Of a DNA stretch of 9,642 nucleotides, positions 5,601 to 9,642 are shown piece after piece. Origin of the DNA: Clostridia bacterium. Lineage in GTDB: Bacteria > Bacillota > Clostridia > Christensenellales > Aristaeellaceae. Numbering within the stretch: position 1 is the first letter of the stretch; the number at the start of each line of letters is the position of its first letter. The position numbers and the translations under genes were made by a program. A model generated the notes under the pieces. That model was not told the origin of the DNA. It did no database searches and worked only from the letters and a program-made list of their open reading frames with translations. The DNA lies in assembly GCA_900759005.1 (NCBI GenBank), contig CAAEUQ010000192.1, positions 1 through 9,642 on the forward strand. Reading direction: 5' to 3'.

Positions 5601-7562
5601 ATGAAGAGTATTGTAACGAGCGCGGATATGGCGCTGATGAATCGTATTTTCCGGTATGATTCTCCGGAAAAGCTTCCTATTTATTATGAATACGGCGGGC
5701 ACGCGTATCGCGGCGTTCAGGAGCCGTGCCGCGTTTGCCGCGAAGCGCTGGACGCGAACATGGTGCGTTACACCGTTTGCGGCAGGATAGATGAAAGTCT
5801 CGAACTGCGCGTAGAGATCACGGAATACGGCGATTTTGCCGCGACGGAATTTCTGGCGTTTTTCACCAACTGCGGGAACGCAGAGACGAAGCGGCTGCGG
5901 AATGTGCGCATTGTCGATGGGCTGATCGAGGGCGAGGACGCGGCTCTGATTCATGGAAACGGTGATACCTGCCGCGAGGACGGCTATGAATGGTTCCGCG
6001 ACGCGGTGGATGAAAAGATGACGCTGACGCCCGTGGACGGCACGAGTTGCAACGGCGCGTTTCCGTATTTCAGAATCATGGCGAAGAATTTCGGCGTGAA
6101 TATTGCGGTCGGCTGGCCGGCAGCATGGATTGCGGAGATAGAGCCTGCGACCGGCGGCGCGCATATTTCAATCGGGCAGGCGCGATTTGATATGGTATTG
6201 CGCCCCGGCGAAACGATGCGCACGCCGCGCGTGAATTTTCTTGCGTTTGCGGGCGATGAAACGCGCGGCATGAATCTCTGGCGGCGCTGGTATTTTTCGC
6301 ATATTTTGCCGCGCGAAAACGGGAAGCCGCTGCCGCCGAAGTATTGTCTACACACATTCAACGCCGGCGGGCATCCGGAATTTACCGGAATCACGACGGA
6401 AAATCAGATTTCAGGCATCGACGATTATCTGAACGCCGGTTTGCGCCCGGATATCTGGTGGATCGACGCGGGCTGGTATCCCTGCGATTACGATTGGCCG
6501 AAGATTGGCACATGGAAGCCGGATACGGCGCGTTTGCCGAACGGTCTTGCGCCGATTGGCGAAAAGTGCGATTCCGAGGGCATTCAGCTGCTTTTGTGGT
6601 TCGAACCGGAGCGCGTGCGCGAGGGTACGGAACTGGCGATTGCACATCCGGAATGGCTGCTGCGCCGCACGAAGGCGGATGGAACGCGCGACGAGAACAG
6701 TTTACTCAATCTCGGCGACCGTGCGTGCTGCGATTGGGTGATCGATCGTGTGGATTCGATTATTAAGGAAGGGCACGTGCGCGTTTATCGACAGGATTTT
6801 AACTTTTCGCCGCGGGAGCACTGGATTCAGAACGAGGCGGAAAATCGCATCGGCGCGCTGGAGAATTTGCATGTTCAGGGTTATCTGCGCTATTGGGATG
6901 CGCTGATTGCGCGCAATCCGGGATTATGGGTGGATTCCTGCGCGAGCGGCGGCAGGCGAAACGATCTGGAAACCATGCGCCGCGCGGTGCCGCTGCATTA
7001 TACCGACGTGGGGTACGGCAATCATCCGATCAAGCAGAAGCAGCATCGCGAGATGTTTGAATGGATTCCGTATTTCCGCGCGCACAATATGCGCTGGGAC
7101 AATCCCGACGGCAGCTATGGCCGCGAAAACCATACGCCGGACGAATTTGCGTATTACGCGGCGATGGCGCCGAGCCTGACCGACATGACCGAGCACGATG
7201 CGCCGAAGGAAGCGATGGCGCTGGCAATTCGAATGCGGGAAATCTGGCGAAAAGCTGCCGGACGAATGCTGGACGGCGATTACTATCCGCTGACCGAATG
7301 CCGCAAATCAAACGAGGATTTCTATGCGATGCAGTTTCACAATCCGGATACGGGCAGCGGCTTTTTCCAGATTCTGAGCAACACCTGCAATCGCAAGCGC
7401 GTGTTTACCGCAAAACTGCGTGCGATCGACGACGGCGTTTACGCGCTGACTGCCGGCGACGGCAAAAGTCGGATGGTCGTGGACGCGAAGCGGCTGCGCG
7501 AAGGCATTTCGTTCGAGCTGCCGAGACGCTCGAGCGTAATCTGGTTCTACGAAAAGGCATAA
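5601..7562 (+). CDS. GH36-type alpha-galactosidase-like glycoside hydrolase
   Basis: A 653-residue clan GH-D retaining glycosidase, slightly shorter than typical GH36 enzymes (about 700-750). An N-terminal beta-sandwich (about 1-230) is followed by the TIM barrel and a C-terminal beta domain (about 575-653). Barrel landmarks: WIDAGW (287-292), WFEPERV (333-339), nucleophile Asp399 in YRQDFN (GAT at 6795) and acid/base Asp455 in SCASGGRRND (446-455). The usual Lys-Trp before the nucleophile is Arg-Gln, a variant I associate with a divergent GH36 subgroup. Predicted reaction: release of an alpha-linked galactose or similar sugar. There is no signal peptide, so it works on imported glycoside. 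Start is uncertain: ATG 5601 lacks a well-placed ribosome binding site (GGAGG at 5574-5578 is 22 bases away), TTG 5592 overlaps the kinase stop and is 13 bases from it, and ATG 5628 is also in frame. Translation is probably coupled to the kinase gene. Substrate specificity is not proven. Confidence 0.92.
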   Translation: MKSIVTSADMALMNRIFRYDSPEKLPIYYEYGGHAYRGVQEPCRVCREALDANMVRYTVCGRIDESLELRVEITEYGDFAATEFLAFFTNCGNAETKRLRNVRIVDGLIEGEDAALIHGNGDTCREDGYEWFRDAVDEKMTLTPVDGTSCNGAFPYFRIMAKNFGVNIAVGWPAAWIAEIEPATGGAHISIGQARFDMVLRPGETMRTPRVNFLAFAGDETRGMNLWRRWYFSHILPRENGKPLPPKYCLHTFNAGGHPEFTGITTENQISGIDDYLNAGLRPDIWWIDAGWYPCDYDWPKIGTWKPDTARLPNGLAPIGEKCDSEGIQLLLWFEPERVREGTELAIAHPEWLLRRTKADGTRDENSLLNLGDRACCDWVIDRVDSIIKEGHVRVYRQDFNFSPREHWIQNEAENRIGALENLHVQGYLRYWDALIARNPGLWVDSCASGGRRNDLETMRRAVPLHYTDVGYGNHPIKQKQHREMFEWIPYFRAHNMRWDNPDGSYGRENHTPDEFAYYAAMAPSLTDMTEHDAPKEAMALAIRMREIWRKAAGRMLDGDYYPLTECRKSNEDFYAMQFHNPDTGSGFFQILSNTCNRKRVFTAKLRAIDDGVYALTAGDGKSRMVVDAKRLREGISFELPRRSSVIWFYEKA

Positions 7563-7566
7563 TCAT

Positions 7567-7573
7567 AGGAGGG
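7567..7573 (+). promoter_or_regulatory. Ribosome binding site of discoidin-like gene
   Basis: AGGAGGG, 7 bases before ATG 7581. A site this good supports the small downstream frame as a real gene. Confidence 0.85.
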
Positions 7574-7580
7574 CAAGAAC

Positions 7581-8090
7581 ATGAATCTTCCGTTGGGCGT
7601 CAGGCGCGATGGTTCTTACTATACGCGCATCGAATGGGCGAGCCATACCGAATCCGATCCGACTTTCTGGGTGGTGAATCTGATCCGCGACGATACCGAG
7701 CGCAACGGCGGCACGTGGGGCGCGAACACGATGGGCCCGGCGACCGTGGTGCTGAGCTTCTTCGGCGAGGAGCAGACCGTTTCCCGCATTCGCATTTTCC
7801 GAAACGTGGGTCTGGACATTTCGATTCTCGAGGAGCTTGCGAAGACGATCGACATTTACTATTCCGATACCGACGAGCCGCGCAAACTGCGCCGCAAGGA
7901 GGACAAAATCGATTCCGTGGATTGGAAATTCGTAAAGCGCGTGGATATGGAAAAAGCCGAGGGCTGGCAGGAGATCGAGCTGGATGCGCCGATCAAAGTC
8001 AAATACCTGCGGTTTGATCTGGTGGAAAACCATGGTACGCCCCCGGAGATTCCGTGGACGGAGACCAGCGAAATCAAGATTTACCCGTAA
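7581..8090 (+). CDS. Small discoidin-like (F5/8 type C-like) beta-sandwich protein
   Basis: A 169-residue protein that I cannot assign to a characterised family. The second half alternates strands in the way of galactose-binding-like (F5/8 type C, CBM32) domains: TVVLSFFGEE (55-64), VSRIRIFRN (67-75), TIDIYYSDTD (89-98), WKFVKRVDM (115-123), GWQEIELDAP (128-137), KVKYLRFDLVENHG (139-152) and a closing SEIKIYP (163-169). The N-terminal part is rich in Trp and Asn (Trp19, Trp30, Asn33, Trp46, Asn49). It has no signal peptide, no membrane segment and no attached enzyme domain, which is odd: such domains are normally modules of secreted hydrolases. Directly following the cytoplasmic GH36 gene by 18 bases, it may bind sugar or glycoside, or act as a detached accessory domain of that enzyme (inference). 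Strong ribosome binding site and matching codon use show it is a real gene. Confidence 0.85.
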   Translation: MNLPLGVRRDGSYYTRIEWASHTESDPTFWVVNLIRDDTERNGGTWGANTMGPATVVLSFFGEEQTVSRIRIFRNVGLDISILEELAKTIDIYYSDTDEPRKLRRKEDKIDSVDWKFVKRVDMEKAEGWQEIELDAPIKVKYLRFDLVENHGTPPEIPWTETSEIKIYP

Positions 8091-8096
8091 CCGACG

Positions 8097-8103
8097 AAGG
8101 AGG
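8097..8103 (+). promoter_or_regulatory. Ribosome binding site of cupin gene
   Basis: AAGGAGG, 8 bases before ATG 8112. Confidence 0.85.
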
Positions 8104-8111
8104 CAATTCAA

Positions 8112-8558
8112 ATGGAAAAGAAAAAATGGACTTTCGTAAACGCGGAAAATGTCGTGGGCTATGTCGACGGCGTGTACACCTCAAAGATGCTTACCGGCGA
8201 TGAAATGGCGGGTCTGCCGGTGATCAACATCAACGAGGGCACGCTTGAAGCCGGTGGCAAGACCGGCGGCGGCGCGCACGACGACACCGAAATCTATTAC
8301 ATTGTCGATTGCGATCCGGATACCTATGTATGGCTCGACGACGACTGCCTGCCCACCAAGCCGGGCGACATCATCATCATTCCGCCGCACGTGTTCCATT
8401 GGATCGACAATTCCAAGGGAACGAAGCCGTATAAGATCTTCACATTCTGGCCGCGTCAGGAGCAGAACGGAATGTTTTTCATCCGCGAGAAGGCGTGGGG
8501 CACGTCGGTTCGCAACGTGGACGACGATTATTGCGCCAAGCGGATGCAGAAAAAATGA
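8112..8558 (+). CDS. Single-domain cupin protein
   Basis: A 148-residue cytoplasmic protein with one cupin barrel (Cupin_2-like). Motif 1 is GGAHDDTEIYYIV (53-65). Aligned to the usual HxHxxxE pattern, the second His (His56) and Glu60 are present and the first His is Gly54. Motif 2, PGDIIIIPPHVFHW (84-97), is intact with His96. The metal site would therefore be three-residue, His56, Glu60 and His96, unless His93 or another residue takes part. The segment between the motifs is acidic and short (DCDPD, LDDD). Small cupins serve as sugar isomerases, as KdgF-type ring-opening enzymes or as sugar-sensing proteins. In this operon a catalytic role on the free sugar is plausible but unproven. Its TGA overlaps the ATG of the next kinase by 4 bases (ATGA), so the two are probably translationally coupled and functionally linked. 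Confidence 0.9.
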   Translation: MEKKKWTFVNAENVVGYVDGVYTSKMLTGDEMAGLPVININEGTLEAGGKTGGGAHDDTEIYYIVDCDPDTYVWLDDDCLPTKPGDIIIIPPHVFHWIDNSKGTKPYKIFTFWPRQEQNGMFFIREKAWGTSVRNVDDDYCAKRMQKK

Positions 8559-9490
8559 GTACCATTGCAGTATTCGGCGATCTGCTGTACGATTGCTTTA
8601 TCTGGGCGCCCCGCCTTCCCCGCGAGGGGGAGACCGTGACGGGAACGGCGAGCGGCTTTTTTGCCAGCGGCAAGGGCGGCAATCAGGCGGCGACGTGCGC
8701 GCGGCTTGGTGCGGAAGCGCTGATGCTGGGCAAGGTCGGCTCCGATGAACGCGGCGCGTTTTTGCTTCAGACGATGCGCGAAAACGGCGTGAATACCGAG
8801 GGCGTGATCGTTTCTCCCGATCAGGCGACGGGCACGGACTGCGTGCTCGTCGCTGCGGACGGCAGAAATGCAATCGTCGTCGCGCCGAATGCAAACGCGA
8901 GCGTTACCGCCGAAGAGGTGGACGCAATGCGCCCGTACTTTGAGCGCGCGGAGGTTGCGGTGTTCCAGCTGCAAATCAATGCGGACGCGGTAGCGCGCGC
9001 GATGCGTTTGGCGCGCAAATGCGGCGCAAAGGTGATTCTGAATCCCGCGCCGGCGTGCGAAATTCCGGATGAAATGTTCGCGCTTGCCGATTACGTTACA
9101 CCCAACGAAACCGAAACGGAGTTTTTCACGGGCGTTTACCGTGATCAAACGCCGCTCTCCGAATGGCGCGAACGCGCAGCGAAGGCGCTTCACGCACGCG
9201 GCGCGAAAAATGTGATCATCACGATGGGTGGCGAAGGCGCGTATTTCAGCGGAACGGGCGAAGCATTCATGACGCCTGCGTTCCGGATTTCCGCGGTGGA
9301 TACCACGGCGGCGGGCGACGCGTTCAACGGCGGACTTGCAGTGCGACTTGCTGCGGGCGACGGCATTCGACCGGCGATGCGCTATGCTTCTGCGTGCGGC
9401 GCGATTGCGGCAATGCGGCGCGGCTCGATGCCGTCGCTGCCCAGCGCCGATGAGGTCAGCGTTTTTTTGAATGAACATATGGAGGAATGA
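8555..9490 (+). CDS. Second PfkB-family carbohydrate kinase
   Basis: A 311-residue cytoplasmic ATP-dependent kinase of the ribokinase family, clearly different from the kinase at 4663. Signature 1 reads SGKGGNQAAT (38-47; first Gly is Ser). Signature 2 reads DTTAAGDAFNGG (249-260), with catalytic Asp255 (GAC at 9317). NPAPACEIP (163-171) and TPNETET (182-188) match ribokinase. The N-terminal substrate stretch is GDLLYD (8-13) where ribokinase has GSINAD: the Asn is Leu11, Asp13 is kept. The pocket Glu found in QLE of ribokinase is Gln140 (FQLQ). These changes point to a substrate other than ribose and probably different from that of the first kinase. The start at 8555 overlaps the cupin stop (ATGA). 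The upstream in-frame GTG at 8495 would run 64 bases into the cupin gene and is not needed to complete the fold. It is followed after 3 bases by the aldolase, so its product is a natural candidate substrate for that enzyme. Confidence 0.94.
   Translation: MSTIAVFGDLLYDCFIWAPRLPREGETVTGTASGFFASGKGGNQAATCARLGAEALMLGKVGSDERGAFLLQTMRENGVNTEGVIVSPDQATGTDCVLVAADGRNAIVVAPNANASVTAEEVDAMRPYFERAEVAVFQLQINADAVARAMRLARKCGAKVILNPAPACEIPDEMFALADYVTPNETETEFFTGVYRDQTPLSEWRERAAKALHARGAKNVIITMGGEGAYFSGTGEAFMTPAFRISAVDTTAAGDAFNGGLAVRLAAGDGIRPAMRYASACGAIAAMRRGSMPSLPSADEVSVFLNEHMEE
9481..9485 (+). promoter_or_regulatory. Ribosome binding site of aldolase gene
   Basis: GGAGG within the last codons of the kinase gene, 8 bases before ATG 9494. 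Confidence 0.8.
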
Positions 9491-9493
9491 AGG

Positions 9494-9642
9494 ATGAAAA
9501 TCGCAAGATATTTGGATGCGGCGATTTTGAAGCCGGATATGTCGCCTGCGCAGGTCGAGGCGGCGATCAAGGAATGCATTTCTTATGACGCGTACACGGT
9601 TTGCGTGCGCGGCTGCGATATTGCTTTGGCGAAAAAGCTGTG
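9494..9642 (+). CDS. DeoC-like (deoxyribose-phosphate aldolase family) protein, 3' partial
   Basis: Only the first 49 codons are in the window. They read like the N-terminus of class I DeoC-type aldolases: YLDAAILKPDMSPAQVEAAI (6-25) matches the DHTLLKP-plus-helix region, and YTVCVRGCDIALAKKL (34-49) matches the second strand (SVCVNP..V..A) with its conserved Cys (Cys37). The family His-Thr after Asp8 is Ala-Ala here and the Pro after VCV is replaced (Arg-Gly), so it is divergent from standard deoxyribose-phosphate aldolase. The Schiff-base Lys would be far beyond the window edge and cannot be checked. The expected reaction is retro-aldol cleavage of a sugar phosphate made by one of the upstream kinases, giving a triose phosphate or acetaldehyde-type fragment (inference). 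It begins 3 bases after the second kinase, with a ribosome binding site overlapping that gene. Confidence 0.8.
   Translation, partial: MKIARYLDAAILKPDMSPAQVEAAIKECISYDAYTVCVRGCDIALAKKL

Larger units (their letters stand above)
1..9642 (+). other. Single carbohydrate-catabolism operon (both ends outside window)
   Basis: Eleven same-strand genes with gaps of 36, 23, 37, 0, 6, 5, 18, 21, -4 and 3 bases. No intergenic space holds a promoter-sized region or a hairpin followed by a T run. Gene content covers import, glycoside hydrolysis, anomer conversion, redox chemistry, phosphorylation and aldol cleavage. Transcription as one unit is inferred from spacing and strand alone. Confidence 0.85.

Noticed and set aside
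7061..8017. A + strand open frame of about 318 codons spanning the end of the GH36 gene and most of the discoidin-like gene
   Set aside because: It lies in another frame over two well-supported genes, is low-complexity Arg/Gly-rich, and has no ribosome binding site or family motif. No frameshift is needed to explain either real gene.
1..9642. Frequent GCG/CGC/GGC runs that look repeat-like, checked as possible repeats or a CRISPR array
   Set aside because: They follow codon phase inside genes (Ala, Arg and Gly codons) with no constant-length repeat and spacer pattern.

Overview
The window is one uninterrupted stretch of a carbohydrate-utilisation operon, read entirely from the + strand. Eleven genes lie head to tail with gaps of 0 to 37 bases or 4-base overlaps. 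The first (sugar ABC permease) and last (DeoC-type aldolase) are cut by the window edges. There is no non-coding stretch longer than 37 bases, and I see no promoter, terminator, RNA gene, mobile element, CRISPR array or attachment site. Regulator, promoter, the ABC ATPase and the sugar-binding protein would have to lie outside. Strong AAGGAGG-type ribosome binding sites at normal spacing, together with a Gram-positive-looking gene set, suggest a GC-rich member of the Bacillota (Clostridia-like, possibly a gut lineage). This is inference from style only. GCG, GGC and CGC codons are very frequent throughout and composition looks even from end to end, so nothing points to recent transfer of single genes.

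Layout: 1-855 RbsC-type permease; 892-1680 and 1704-2492 two tandem paralogous short-chain dehydrogenases (SDR); 2530-3573 zinc-dependent medium-chain dehydrogenase; 3574-4656 DUF4432/mutarotase-like protein; 4663-5595 PfkB sugar kinase; 5601-7562 GH36 alpha-galactosidase-like hydrolase; 7581-8090 small discoidin-like (F5/8 type C-like) protein; 8112-8558 single-domain cupin; 8555-9490 second PfkB sugar kinase; 9494 onward DeoC-like aldolase.

Working model (inference): a sugar or small glycoside enters by the ABC transporter. Since the GH36 enzyme has no export signal, an alpha-linked glycoside would be cut in the cytoplasm. The mutarotase-like protein, the dehydrogenases and perhaps the cupin would rework the released sugar, PfkB kinases would phosphorylate it, and the DeoC-like enzyme would split it into central intermediates. 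The order glycosidase, mutarotase, redox or isomerase step, PfkB kinase, class I aldolase resembles the logic of the sulfoquinovose (Yih) operon, but with different enzyme families. No Leloir enzymes (GalK, GalT, GalE) are in the window.

Most striking point: both SDR paralogs lack the catalytic tyrosine (Phe at position 161) and the tetrad asparagine (Asp or Glu at 119), while keeping Ser148 and Lys165. Both PfkB kinases also lack the ribokinase substrate-binding Asn. These shared departures suggest a pathway for an unusual substrate rather than plain ribose or galactose catabolism.
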